In this document: positions 15,752 through 24,454 of the stretch, piece after piece | Layout: each line of letters opens with the position of its first letter | Position numbering within the stretch: position 1 is the first letter of the stretch | Assembly: GCA_017551705.1 (NCBI GenBank) | Contig: JAFZLA010000085.1 | Location: forward strand, 1-38,961 | Length of the DNA stretch: 38,961 bases | Direction of reading: 5' to 3' | Source: Treponema sp. | Lineage (GTDB): Bacteria; Spirochaetota; Spirochaetia; Treponematales; Treponemataceae | Notes under the pieces: model-generated | What the model saw: only the letters and a program-made list of their open reading frames with translations | Database searches by the model: none | What the model was told of the DNA's origin: nothing | Made by a program: the position numbers and the translations under genes

Positions 15752-17104
15752 ATGAAAATTCATCTTAAGAAAGTCAGTTTTCTGTTTCTCGCTTTGATAC
15801 TGGCGTTGAGCGCTGTCTTAATAAGAACAGCGCTAAGGGTTCCTCTTCAATTCCAGCTTTTTGCAAAGAACTCGATGCAGTCCCAAAAAGTGGCCCAAGC
15901 CGCGGTCAACTTGCAGGAGGCTTCGGACTACATGACAGACGAGTCCAGGCTTTTTGCAATCAGCGGCGACTGGATCCATCTTGAGAACTATTTTTTGGAA
16001 GTGGACGAATTTAGAAGGCGCGAAAAAGCGCTTGAGGAAATCAACAACGTCGGCGCTCCCGAAGCGTCAGCCGCCTTTATTGAAAAGGCGATCAAAGAAT
16101 CCAAAGAACTTGAAGCGATTGAATGCAAGGCCATGAAGCTTGTCGTGGCGGCCAAAGGCTATGACAAAAATCCTTTGTACAAAGTTCCGGCAGAAGTCGA
16201 AAGCGTCGAACTGTCCGACAAAGAAAAGTCCATGGACTATAATACAAAAATGGCGACCGCCTGGCTTGCCTTGTTTTCGGACCAATACTTTTCCAAAAAA
16301 ATGGCGATTTCGGATTACAGAAGCAAAGCGGTTGAAGAAATTTTTAAGCAAACCGGCATGCTTAACAGAAAAAACGCCGAAAACCTCAAGGCAACATTCC
16401 GCAAAACGCTTGCCGAAATAACGCTGATTCTCGTTATTTCTTTGATATTTTTCATTATAATAATATTCTTTGTGGTCAACTCGCTTTACACTTTTATTGC
16501 CAGCATAAAGGAAAACAAAAAGCTAAAACCCGCCCGAACAAAGGAGCTGGAACTTTTGCGGCAAACTTACAACGATATGTTCGACATAGCGATGGAAAAG
16601 GAATTGCTTTTGCGCCAAAAAGCGGAGCACGACGAATTGACCGGCCTGATAAACAGAAGAGCCTTTAAGGTGATTTTAAAAGCGTTAAAAGAATCGAGCG
16701 AAAGCGTGGCCTTCATCATGCTTGACGTTGACGAGTTTAAGGCGATAAACGACAAGCACGGCCACTCTGTCGGCGACAAAGTTCTAAAGACAGTGGCGCA
16801 AATTTTGGAATCAAACTTCCGCTCGACAGATTACGCGGCGCGTCTTGGCGGAGATGAATTTGCGGTTGTCCTTTCAAAGTGCGACGAAGACTTGGAAAAA
16901 ACAAAGCAAATGATTTCGGCAAAGATGGAAACGGTTTTTAATAAGCTAAAGGAAAAGAGCGAAAATGAAATTCCTTTGACAACGCTTAGTTGCGGAATCG
17001 CCATCAGCAAAAACGGCTGGAACGAAAACCTGATCGAAAAAGCCGACGCCGCCCTCTACGAAATAAAGCGCTCGGGCCGAAACGGCTACAAATTCGCGCG
17101 CTAA
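15752..17104 (+). CDS. Membrane-anchored diguanylate cyclase (GGDEF)
   Basis: The protein makes the second messenger cyclic di-GMP from two GTP. The 450 residues comprise an N-terminal transmembrane helix (about 8-28), a predicted periplasmic sensor region of about 190 mostly helical residues, a second helix (about 220-245), and a C-terminal GGDEF domain (about 290-450). The catalytic signature is intact (RLGGDEFAV, GGDEF at 366-370), as are DELTGLINRR and the metal-binding LDVDEFKAIND. The product-inhibition I-site RxxD is present at Arg357-Asp360, five residues before GGDEF, so feedback control is expected. The sensor region matches no domain I recognise. The stop codon overlaps that of the convergent methyltransferase gene. 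Confidence 0.93.
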   Translation: MKIHLKKVSFLFLALILALSAVLIRTALRVPLQFQLFAKNSMQSQKVAQAAVNLQEASDYMTDESRLFAISGDWIHLENYFLEVDEFRRREKALEEINNVGAPEASAAFIEKAIKESKELEAIECKAMKLVVAAKGYDKNPLYKVPAEVESVELSDKEKSMDYNTKMATAWLALFSDQYFSKKMAISDYRSKAVEEIFKQTGMLNRKNAENLKATFRKTLAEITLILVISLIFFIIIIFFVVNSLYTFIASIKENKKLKPARTKELELLRQTYNDMFDIAMEKELLLRQKAEHDELTGLINRRAFKVILKALKESSESVAFIMLDVDEFKAINDKHGHSVGDKVLKTVAQILESNFRSTDYAARLGGDEFAVVLSKCDEDLEKTKQMISAKMETVFNKLKEKSENEIPLTTLSCGIAISKNGWNENLIEKADAALYEIKRSGRNGYKFAR

Positions 17105-18483
17105 ATCTCGACAATTATCGCGCCGCTCTTGGCGTCGCGCAAACCAGAACTGGTTGACTTACCAGAACTGCGGCGGCCGCTTTTTGGGCTTGCGTCAGTT
17201 TCCAATTCCAACTCCAACAAATCGCCGGAATAAACGCGGCGCCCGCCGGATGACAGGGCAAGAACAAGTCCCCGCTCGGAGCAAGCGTAATGGCCGACGC
17301 GAGGCTTTTGGCCTGGCTCGCCGGCGGGCACGCGGATAATGTCGCTGGCAATGCGAATGCGGCCGCCGCTTTTTGGGCTTGCAAACGATTCTTGCGCCGG
17401 AGCCCCAGTCTTGGGCTTGCCAACAGTCTCCGCAGCGCTTTTTGGGCTTGCTAAGGTTTCCGCGTCGGGGCGCGGAAATGACACAGCCATTACAAAGCTT
17501 AGGACGGCGCGCTCTTTGGGAATGCCAGACTTGGCGCTAAGGGCCAAAAGTTTTTTGGGAGCGTCGTCGGTCTCAAATGCAAAGTTGCACCACTTGCCTG
17601 TGGCGCCGCCCTTCCCCGCCCTGCGGCCGTCCATAGGGCACGCGCATTGGTGGGGACAAGGAGCGGCCGCAAGCAAACCGCGCCTGATAAATGAATCGCG
17701 CATCAGCGAAACAAAACGTCCCGACCCAGGCGTTCCGGGCTCGGCCAAAAAAATTGCCGGACTGTTTTGTCGCTCTTGGCCGCCTTCAACGCCTTGTCCG
17801 CCGCGCTTTTCTTCCGTTCCAAAATCCAAATACTTAAAAAGCGCCTGCGAATATTTTTTGGCCAAATAGTCTGGCGGCTCGCTCTGCTTTTGCAAAATCT
17901 CGTTGAACATGTTGGCGCAAGTTACAAAGGCTGCCTTTTGCTTTATCGCAGTTCCAAGCTCGCCCTTGACGCGGATGATTTTCCAAGGCTCGCCGCCTGT
18001 GGCCGCCGCCACCGACAAAAATATTTCTTCGCCGGCGGAGAGCGCCAGCTGCGAAATGTCCATCGCGTACCAAACAAGTTTTTTGTCTCGCAAATCGGGT
18101 CGGGCAAGCCAGAGCGCGCAAACAAGCGTTAGCGGACCGCTTCCGATGTCAAGGCAAACGTCGCCGTCGCGCAAAAAACCAAAGTCAAGGTTGGCAAAAA
18201 GCCGCGTCAAGCGGACAAGGTTCCACCACATAAAATAACGGACGTAGGCGGACAAAAAAGTTTTTTCGTTCATGTAGCCCAAGCGGCGCGAACCGCGGTC
18301 GTCGGTCATTTGATGGCTGAGCTCGCGAATTATTTTTGGCAGCGCAACAAGCTGCTTGGAGTTAGCCGGCATGGCGGCTTGCGCTATTTGGTCAAAGTCC
18401 TGCAAAATTTTTTGCGCGTCTTTTGGAAGGCTCTTGATGTCAAAAAGGCTTTGAATGAATTTTGCGCCCGGAGTCTTTTGCAT
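17101..18483 (-). CDS. Rsm22-family ribosomal small-subunit methyltransferase-like protein with repeat insertions
   Basis: The 460-residue protein has a SAM-binding motif (LDIGSGPLT, residues 111-119), an EPGTPGSGR loop (248-256) and a Cys cluster CPHQCACP (276-283) followed by KWCNF (297-301). This order is typical of Rsm22/METTL17 proteins, which act in mitochondrial small-subunit assembly and where the cysteines hold an iron-sulfur cluster. Cys276, Cys282 (or Cys280), Cys299 and Cys401 are candidate ligands. The C-terminal third carries several copies of an ASPKS-type peptide (345-349, 368-372, 431-435, and a variant at 356-359) encoded by a DNA repeat also present in der. It is 10 nt after the MerR gene. 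The substrate is unknown; an rRNA or assembly role is inferred from family and from der in the same operon. Confidence 0.8.
   Translation of the reverse strand: MQKTPGAKFIQSLFDIKSLPKDAQKILQDFDQIAQAAMPANSKQLVALPKIIRELSHQMTDDRGSRRLGYMNEKTFLSAYVRYFMWWNLVRLTRLFANLDFGFLRDGDVCLDIGSGPLTLVCALWLARPDLRDKKLVWYAMDISQLALSAGEEIFLSVAAATGGEPWKIIRVKGELGTAIKQKAAFVTCANMFNEILQKQSEPPDYLAKKYSQALFKYLDFGTEEKRGGQGVEGGQERQNSPAIFLAEPGTPGSGRFVSLMRDSFIRRGLLAAAPCPHQCACPMDGRRAGKGGATGKWCNFAFETDDAPKKLLALSAKSGIPKERAVLSFVMAVSFPRPDAETLASPKSAAETVGKPKTGAPAQESFASPKSGGRIRIASDIIRVPAGEPGQKPRVGHYACSERGLVLALSSGGRRVYSGDLLELELETDASPKSGRRSSGKSTSSGLRDAKSGAIIVEI
17181..17193 (-). repeat. Short DNA repeat, rsm22 copy 1
   Basis: Core TTTTTGGGCTTGC on the plus strand, preceded by a GCGGCCGC-type stretch. 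It encodes ASPKS (residues 431-435 of the methyltransferase). Same element as at 17370, 17410, 17439, 20201 and 20234. Confidence 0.7.
17370..17382 (-). repeat. Short DNA repeat, rsm22 copy 2
   Basis: Identical core TTTTTGGGCTTGC preceded by GGCCGCCGC. It encodes ASPKS at residues 368-372. Confidence 0.7.
17410..17451 (-). repeat. Short DNA repeats, rsm22 copies 3 and 4
   Basis: Copy 3 (17410-17420) is a partial core CTTGGGCTTGC; copy 4 (17439-17451) is the full TTTTTGGGCTTGC preceded by GCAGCGC. They encode GKPKTG-like and ASPKS peptides. The two are about 30 bp apart, and similar TTTCC-type flanks follow copies 1 and 4. Confidence 0.6.
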
Positions 18484-18493
18484 AGGCCAGCCC

Positions 18494-18808
18494 CTACCTG
18501 TACTTTCTTAGCGCAAAAAACGCTTGGGTCAATTCGCTGCGGGCGGCGCGCAATTCCATAAGCAAGTCGGCGGATTTTTCAAACGCTTGAGATTCGTTTA
18601 TGATTTGGTCGCGGGCGCCTTCTATCGTGAATTTTTTTTGGTAAATCAAATGCTTAAGGCGAAGGACAGTGTCCATGTCCTTTTGGCTGTAGAGACGGCG
18701 GCCGCCAAAATCTTTTTTGGGCGCAAAGCCTGGAATCACTTCTTCCCAGTAGCGCAAGACGTGCTGCCTTACGCCTGTAATCTCTTCCACCTGTCCAATC
18801 GTATACAT
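18494..18808 (-). CDS. Small MerR-family transcriptional regulator
   Basis: The 104-residue protein starts MYTIGQVEEITGVRQHVLRYWEE, a clear MerR winged helix-turn-helix, and continues through the RRLYSQKDMDTVLRLKHLI wing region and a C-terminal dimerisation helix. There is no extended effector domain. The frame is open seven codons further upstream, but the ATG at 18808 is favoured because it overlaps the der stop by one base (TGATG), a standard translational coupling, and fits the family start. The signal sensed and the target are unknown; it may regulate its own operon. Confidence 0.88.
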   Translation of the reverse strand: MYTIGQVEEITGVRQHVLRYWEEVIPGFAPKKDFGGRRLYSQKDMDTVLRLKHLIYQKKFTIEGARDQIINESQAFEKSADLLMELRAARSELTQAFFALRKYR

Positions 18809-20298
18809 CAGCGCTCCCGGTCTTCCCATTTTTGTCGGCTGGCCTTTAGTTCAAGCTGCACAGGAATTTTGTCAAAGCCCAAATCTTCGCGGATGCGGTT
18901 TTTGAGGAAGGTTATGTATGTAAGCGGAACGGTGTCCGGCCTGGTGGCGAAAATGACAAAGCTTACTGGATTGACGCTTGTTTGCGTCATGTAGCGAATC
19001 TTAAAATGCATTGTCTTTGAGGCCGGCGGCGGATACTTGATAAGCCAATCCTTTAGAGCGGCGTTGAGCGCGGCTGTCTCGACCTTGCGGGTGACTTGGC
19101 TGTAAAGCTCAAGCGCGGTGTCCATAAGCTTTTTCATTCCGTCGCCGTTGAGCGCGGACGTTTCTACAATCGGGGCCCAGTTCATTTGGCCAAACATAAT
19201 GCGAATGTTCTCTTCGGCCTTGCGCGCGGCGGTCCTGCCCTTCTCCTGCGTGTCCCATTTGTTGAGGACAAAAATTATCGGGCGGCCGCGCTCGTAAGCC
19301 AAGGCGCAAATTTTTTTGTCTTGCTCGGCCAAGCCTTCTTGCGCGTCGATCATCAAAAAGACAACGTCGCAGCTGTCCAAAGTTTTTATGGCCCGGTTTA
19401 CCGAATAGTATTCGACATTCTCTTTTACTTTTGACTTGCGCCTGATTCCCGCAGTGTCAAGCAAAAGGCAGGAGCGGCCGTTGTAGCGGAAAGTTCCTTC
19501 GACGACGTCGCGCGTGGTTCCGGCGTAGTCGCTTACGATAGAAGATTCGGTGTGAGTCAGCCGGTTGGAAAGCGTGGACTTGCCTGTGTTGGGCTTTCCC
19601 AAAATCGCTATGCGGACAGGCGGCTCTTCCTCCTCTCCCTCGCGGACGTTGGAAAAATCCAAGCGGCCTACAATTTTTTCGGAAAGCTCGGTGATGTTGT
19701 CGCCGTGCTCGGCGCTGATGAAAAGCAGCTCTTTAAAACCGAACTGCATGTAGTTCCAGGCTTCGCTTTCGCCGCGGCCGCCTTCGGTTTTGTTCACCGC
19801 TGCGATGACCTTGTTCCAGTAAGGGCGCAGCTGCTCGACAAACTCTTGGTCTTCGGGCGTGATTTCGCCGGCCTCGAGCAAGAGCAAAATCAGGTCGGCC
19901 TTTTTTATCATTTGAATTGTTTTTTCGACGACCAAGTCGTCCATAACCGCTTCCATCGTGCCCACATCGCGGGTCAGCTTGTAGCCGCCTGTGTCCATAA
20001 GATGAACGGGCTTTCCTGCGATAAAGGCCGTGGCTTCGACAGGGTCGCGGGTTACGCCGGGCGTTGGGTCTACAATTGCGATGCGGCGTTTCATAAAGCG
20101 GTTGAACAGAGTTGACTTTCCGACATTAGGCCGGCCGGCCAAAACCACCAGCGGCAAGTTTATGTAAGACTTTCTTGTGTCAAAGCCGGCTTCGGTCAAA
20201 GAGGCCGCGGCTTCTTGGGCTTGCGAGCCATTTGAGGCGGCCGCCTCTTGGTCTTGCGAAAAATCTTCCTCTTGAAACTCTTTATCTTTTCTTTTCAT
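18808..20298 (-). CDS. der: Ribosome-associated double GTPase Der (EngA) with N-terminal extension
   Basis: Der has two tandem GTPase domains and a KH-like C-terminus and is needed for 50S assembly. P-loops are visible at residues 55-63 (GRPNVGKST) and 234-242 (GKPNTGKST), with DTGG and DTAG switch motifs. The second domain has a normal NKWD guanine motif; the first has NKTE (about 169-172) where NKxD is usual. The first about 47 residues are an extra, hydrophilic extension containing an 11-residue tandem repeat (SQDQEAAASNG, SQAQEAAASLT); most Der proteins begin just before the first P-loop. The ATG overlaps the end of ptsI by 17 nt, so coupled translation is likely. Confidence 0.96.
   Translation of the reverse strand: MKRKDKEFQEEDFSQDQEAAASNGSQAQEAAASLTEAGFDTRKSYINLPLVVLAGRPNVGKSTLFNRFMKRRIAIVDPTPGVTRDPVEATAFIAGKPVHLMDTGGYKLTRDVGTMEAVMDDLVVEKTIQMIKKADLILLLLEAGEITPEDQEFVEQLRPYWNKVIAAVNKTEGGRGESEAWNYMQFGFKELLFISAEHGDNITELSEKIVGRLDFSNVREGEEEEPPVRIAILGKPNTGKSTLSNRLTHTESSIVSDYAGTTRDVVEGTFRYNGRSCLLLDTAGIRRKSKVKENVEYYSVNRAIKTLDSCDVVFLMIDAQEGLAEQDKKICALAYERGRPIIFVLNKWDTQEKGRTAARKAEENIRIMFGQMNWAPIVETSALNGDGMKKLMDTALELYSQVTRKVETAALNAALKDWLIKYPPPASKTMHFKIRYMTQTSVNPVSFVIFATRPDTVPLTYITFLKNRIREDLGFDKIPVQLELKASRQKWEDRER
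20201..20266 (-). repeat. 33-bp tandem repeat in der related to the rsm22 repeats
   Basis: Two 33-bp units (20201-20233, 20234-20266) share GAGGC-CGGCYTCTTGG-type sequence with the TTGGGCTTGC core, the same element found in the methyltransferase gene. Here the core is read in a different frame (QAQEA/QDQEA rather than ASPKS). The units give the 11-residue duplication in the N-terminal extension of Der. Confidence 0.65.
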
Positions 20299-21970
20299 TA
20301 AAAATCGCTTCCAACTCTTTTATTGTAATTGACGCAAGCTTTTCTTTTACCAAGCAAATTTGCGCCGCGCTCATGCTTAGGCTTCTGATTCCCATTCCTG
20401 CCAAAAGCATAGCGCTGTCAACTCTGCCAGCCATCTCGCCGCAAACCGAAACGGGGATTTTCTGCTTTTCGGCCGCCGCGATTGTGTTTTGCATCAGGCG
20501 CAAAACCGCCAAGTGAAATTCATCGTAAGACTCGGCCACGTTTGTGTTTTCGCGGTCAACGCCCAAAGTGTATTGCGTCAAGTCGTTTGTTCCAATTGAG
20601 AAAAAGTCCGAGACTTTGGCCAAGCAATCCGCGATGATTCCAGCGGCGGCGGTCTCGACCATAATGCCAAGGGGAACGTCGCGCTTGATTTTTACGCCTT
20701 CGTCTTCCAACTCGTCGCACACTTGGCTTGCTATCGCGCGCGCGAGTTCCACTTGCTCCTGGCTGGTGACAAGGGGGAACATAATTTTTAGGTTGCCGTA
20801 AACGCTCGCGCGGTAAAGGGCGCGGAGCTGCGTCTTAAAGGCTTGCGGATATTGCAAGCTCATGCGAATCGCGCGCATTCCCATCAAAGGATTTTTTTCT
20901 TCGACAACAGGAGCGTCAAGCATTTTTAGAAACTTGTCGCCGCCGGCGTCAAGCGTTCGGATTGTAACGGGCCTGTCGCCCATAATTTGCAAAACTTTTT
21001 TGTACGCTTCAAACTGCGCTTCTTCGCTAACCGAACGAGCGGCGCCTTCGGCGATGGAATTCAACTCGTTCATAAAAAGAAATTCAGTTCTAAAAAGGCC
21101 TATGCCTTCGGCGCCTTCGTCCAACGCGATTTTGGCTTCTTCTACAGTTCCGATGTTGGCGTAAATATGGAAGGGGGTTCCGTCTTTTGTTTGAGCCGGC
21201 TTTGAACGAAAAAGCAAAAGGCGCTTTTTGCGCTCGGCCTCTTGCTCGACTTTTTTTTGGTAGTCCAAAACCGTTCCGGCGTCGGGGTCTACGATAAGCT
21301 CCGCCGAAGTGGCGTCAAGAATTATGCGCTCGCTGTTCCTGATTTTTTTTATCGCCTTGGGGAGCGAAAAGACCGCCGGGACTCCGTAACTGCGCGCCAA
21401 AATCGCGACATGGCTCGAAGCGCCGCCTTCGACAAGCGCAAGGCCCGCCAAATGTTTTTTTGAAATTACCATCGCGTCGCTTGCGTTAAGCGATTGCGCG
21501 ATCAAGACCACGCCTTCGGGAACTTGCTCCATGTCGAAGGGATGAATGTTCAACAGTTCGTTCAACACGCGGCCAAAAATGTCGGTGATGTCCTGTCCTC
21601 GCTCTGCCAAGTAATCGTTTCCGCTGTCGCGCAATCGCTGGGCGTACTCGTCCATCTTTGCGCTTAGAACGAATTCGACATTGAACAGCTGCTCGGACAA
21701 ATAGTCGCCCAGCTCCTTGTTGAAGACTGGGTCGGCCAACATCAGCGAATAGGTTTCGAAAATTTCTTTGTTTGTTTGTATTTGCTCAAGCTGGGATTGA
21801 ATTTGGCTGGCCACGGAATCGCGCGCGTAGACATAGCGCAACCACTCGGACTCCACTTGTTCCGCAGTGATCGGCTTTTGAGGAATAACTCGTTGCGTTT
21901 GGTCGGGGATTACAAAAGAGTTTCCCCGACCAATTCCGGGCGAAATCGACGCGCCAAAAAAGATATCCAT
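20282..21970 (-). CDS. ptsI: Phosphoenolpyruvate-protein phosphotransferase (PTS enzyme I)
   Basis: Enzyme I transfers phosphate from PEP to HPr, the first step of the PTS. The 562-residue protein is of normal length (E. coli 575). It begins near MDIFFGASISPGIGRG. The phosphorylated histidine is His187 in GGASSHVAILARSYGVP, the C-terminal PEP-binding barrel has GLFRTEFLFMN and GTNDLTQYTLGVDR, and the catalytic cysteine is Cys510 in VCGEMAGR. It starts 15 nt after glgP with no good ribosome site, and overlaps der. No HPr gene or sugar-specific enzyme II is in the window, so the function could be sugar transport or regulatory phosphorylation. Confidence 0.96.
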   Translation of the reverse strand: MDIFFGASISPGIGRGNSFVIPDQTQRVIPQKPITAEQVESEWLRYVYARDSVASQIQSQLEQIQTNKEIFETYSLMLADPVFNKELGDYLSEQLFNVEFVLSAKMDEYAQRLRDSGNDYLAERGQDITDIFGRVLNELLNIHPFDMEQVPEGVVLIAQSLNASDAMVISKKHLAGLALVEGGASSHVAILARSYGVPAVFSLPKAIKKIRNSERIILDATSAELIVDPDAGTVLDYQKKVEQEAERKKRLLLFRSKPAQTKDGTPFHIYANIGTVEEAKIALDEGAEGIGLFRTEFLFMNELNSIAEGAARSVSEEAQFEAYKKVLQIMGDRPVTIRTLDAGGDKFLKMLDAPVVEEKNPLMGMRAIRMSLQYPQAFKTQLRALYRASVYGNLKIMFPLVTSQEQVELARAIASQVCDELEDEGVKIKRDVPLGIMVETAAAGIIADCLAKVSDFFSIGTNDLTQYTLGVDRENTNVAESYDEFHLAVLRLMQNTIAAAEKQKIPVSVCGEMAGRVDSAMLLAGMGIRSLSMSAAQICLVKEKLASITIKELEAIFNEKKR

Positions 21971-21985
21971 AGCAAGACCGGTCGA

Positions 21986-24436
21986 TTAGCGCTTGACTTC
22001 GACTTTTTCAACCTTCCAAATGTCGCGGACGTAATCTTCGATCGTGCGGTCGCTGGAGAACTTTCCGGAATTGGCGATGTTGATAAGAGCCTTCTTGGCC
22101 CAAGACTTTTGGTCGGCGTAGGCGGCCACGACTTTTTCGTGGGCCTGGCAGTAAGCGCCAAAGTCGGCCAAGACGTAGTAAACGTCGGGGCGCTGGCCTT
22201 CGACGCCGTAAACCAAGGAGTCGTGCAATTCTTTAAAGATTTGGCGCGACGGGTCGTAGGTTCCGTCGACAAGCTGCTCGACAACTTTGTTCAAGGCCGG
22301 GTTGCGCGCCAAGCATTCCTGCGGGTTGTAGCTGTGCTCGGCTTCCATCTTGATGATCTCGTCGCTCTTAAGGCCAAAGACAAAGGCGTTTTCTTCGCCG
22401 GCCTCGCGCACGATTTCGATGTTGGCGCCGTCAAGCGTTCCCAAAGTAAGGGCGCCGTTGACCATGAACTTCATGTTGCTGGTGCCCGAAGCCTCAAAGC
22501 CCGCGGTAGAAATCTGCTCGCTGACGTCGGCGGCCGGGAAAATCTTTTCGGCGATGCTTACGCAGTAGTTTTCGATAAAGACTACGCGCAACTTTCCGCG
22601 AACGCGGCGGTCGTTGTTGACGCGGTCGGCGACAGTGTTGATGAGCTTGATGATGCTCTTGGCGCGGCGGTAGCCCGAGGCGGCCTTGGCTCCAAAGATG
22701 AAGGTGCGGGCCGGCGGATTGTAGTTGGGGTCGTCAAGCAAGCGGTTGTAAAGGTACATGATGTGCAGCACGTTCAAAAGCTGGCGCTTGTATTCGTGCA
22801 GACGCTTTACCTGAACGTCAAAGATGCTGTCGGGATCAAGGAAGTCGTTTTGGGTGTGCTTGAGGAAGTCGGCCAAAACTTGCTTGTTGGCGTGCTTGAT
22901 CTTTATCAACTCGTCCAAGCTCTCCGCGTCGTCGGCGAATTTTTCCAAGGCCTTGAGCTTTGTCAAATCCTTTTCCCAGCCGTGGCCGATTCTCTTTGTG
23001 ATGAATTCGGACAATGTTGGGTTGGCGTTCAAAAGCCAACGGCGCTGGGTGATTCCGTTTGTCTTGTTGTTGAACTTGGCAGGATACAATTCCGCCCAGT
23101 CCTTGAGCTCCTGCGTCTTGAGCAATTCTGTGTGAAGCTCGGCGACGCCGTTTACGCTAAAGCAAGCGTGGATGGCAAGCCAGGCCATCTTGACTTTTCC
23201 GTTTCCGATGATTGACATGCGGTTTTGGCGGTCGTAGTCGTCAGGATACTTTTTGCGAAGGTCGTCGACAAAGCGGCGGTTGATTTCTTCGACAATCTGG
23301 TAGATGCGGGGCAAAAGTCCCTGGAAGATTTCGATTGGCCACTTTTCCAACGCTTCGGCAAGAATCGTGTGGTTTGTGTAGGCGAATGTCTTTGTGACGA
23401 TGTCCCAGGCTTCGTCCCAGCTTACGCCGTACTCGTCAATCAAAATGCGCATAAGTTCGGGGATGGCGACAACAGGGTGAGTGTCGTTGAGCTGGATTAC
23501 GTGCAGCTCGGGGAACTTGCGGAAGTTTGTTCCGTAGTTGGCAACAAAGTGGTGGACCAAATCCTGCAAGCTGGCGCTTGAGAAGAAGTACTGCTGCTTG
23601 AGGCGCAAGGCTTTTCCGCTGGGGCCGTTGTCGTTGGGGTAAAGAACGCGGCTGATGTTCTCGGCGGAATTTTGGCGCTCGACGGCGCGGTTGTAGTCCA
23701 TGTTGTTGAAGAGCTGCAAGTCAAATCCGTTGGGGCTTGTCGCTTCCCACAAGCGCAGCGTGTTGACTGTGTTGGTTCCAAAGCCTACGATAGGCATGTC
23801 GTAAGGAGTCGCGGTGACTTCCTCGGCGTTTTCGATGTAGTAGCGGTTCTGGCCGTCGGGAGTTTTTCCGTAGGCGATGTTTCCGCCAAAGCGGACAGTC
23901 ACCGCCAAGTCGCTGCGCTTGGTTTCCCAAGGGTCGCGGTGGCGCAGCCAGTTGTCGGGGTATTCGACCTGGTAGCCGTCCTCGATGTGCTGCTCGAACA
24001 TTCCGTACTCGTAGCGGATTCCGTATCCATGTCCCGGGTAGTCCAAAGTGGCCAACGAGTCAAGGAAACAGGCGGCCAAGCGTCCAAGGCCTCCGTTGCC
24101 CAAACCGGCGTCGGGCTCCTGGTCTTCGACCAAGTTGTAGTCGATGTTCATGTTCTTGAGAACGTCTTTTACCGCGTCCTTGATTTGCAAGTTTATCAAG
24201 TTGTTGCTGAGCGCGCGGCCCATCAAGAATTCGGCCGACAAATAGTAAACTTGGCGGACGGGCTTTTTTTCGTATTCCGCTCTTGTGGCCATCCAGTTTT
24301 CCAAGATGAACTCGCGTGTTGAAGACGCAACCGCGTCGTACAAGTCGTGAATGTTGGCATGGGAAATGTCCTTGCCGTATTGTCTCTTAAGGCGGCCTTC
24401 CAACGCGGCCTTAAATTTCTCCGAGTCAAATTCCAT
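21986..24436 (-). CDS. glgP: Glycogen/maltodextrin phosphorylase
   Basis: The enzyme releases glucose-1-phosphate from alpha-1,4-glucan ends. The 816-residue product shows the glycosyltransferase-35 features: GLGNGGLGRLAACFLDS, the NDTHP motif, and the pyridoxal-phosphate site EASGTSNMKFMVNG with Lys656 binding the cofactor. The start has a GGAGG ribosome site 6 nt upstream. It follows glgX by 86 nt and precedes ptsI by 15 nt, joining debranching, phosphorolysis and the PTS in one unit. Confidence 0.97.
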   Translation of the reverse strand: MEFDSEKFKAALEGRLKRQYGKDISHANIHDLYDAVASSTREFILENWMATRAEYEKKPVRQVYYLSAEFLMGRALSNNLINLQIKDAVKDVLKNMNIDYNLVEDQEPDAGLGNGGLGRLAACFLDSLATLDYPGHGYGIRYEYGMFEQHIEDGYQVEYPDNWLRHRDPWETKRSDLAVTVRFGGNIAYGKTPDGQNRYYIENAEEVTATPYDMPIVGFGTNTVNTLRLWEATSPNGFDLQLFNNMDYNRAVERQNSAENISRVLYPNDNGPSGKALRLKQQYFFSSASLQDLVHHFVANYGTNFRKFPELHVIQLNDTHPVVAIPELMRILIDEYGVSWDEAWDIVTKTFAYTNHTILAEALEKWPIEIFQGLLPRIYQIVEEINRRFVDDLRKKYPDDYDRQNRMSIIGNGKVKMAWLAIHACFSVNGVAELHTELLKTQELKDWAELYPAKFNNKTNGITQRRWLLNANPTLSEFITKRIGHGWEKDLTKLKALEKFADDAESLDELIKIKHANKQVLADFLKHTQNDFLDPDSIFDVQVKRLHEYKRQLLNVLHIMYLYNRLLDDPNYNPPARTFIFGAKAASGYRRAKSIIKLINTVADRVNNDRRVRGKLRVVFIENYCVSIAEKIFPAADVSEQISTAGFEASGTSNMKFMVNGALTLGTLDGANIEIVREAGEENAFVFGLKSDEIIKMEAEHSYNPQECLARNPALNKVVEQLVDGTYDPSRQIFKELHDSLVYGVEGQRPDVYYVLADFGAYCQAHEKVVAAYADQKSWAKKALINIANSGKFSSDRTIEDYVRDIWKVEKVEVKR

Positions 24437-24454
24437 ACTCTTCCTCCAAAAAAA

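Noticed and set aside
21776-23215. Long plus-strand open frame (479 codons) opposite ptsI and glgP
   Set aside because: It lies entirely antisense to well-supported genes, has no ribosome site or family-like sequence, and reflects codon bias of the GC-rich coding strand.
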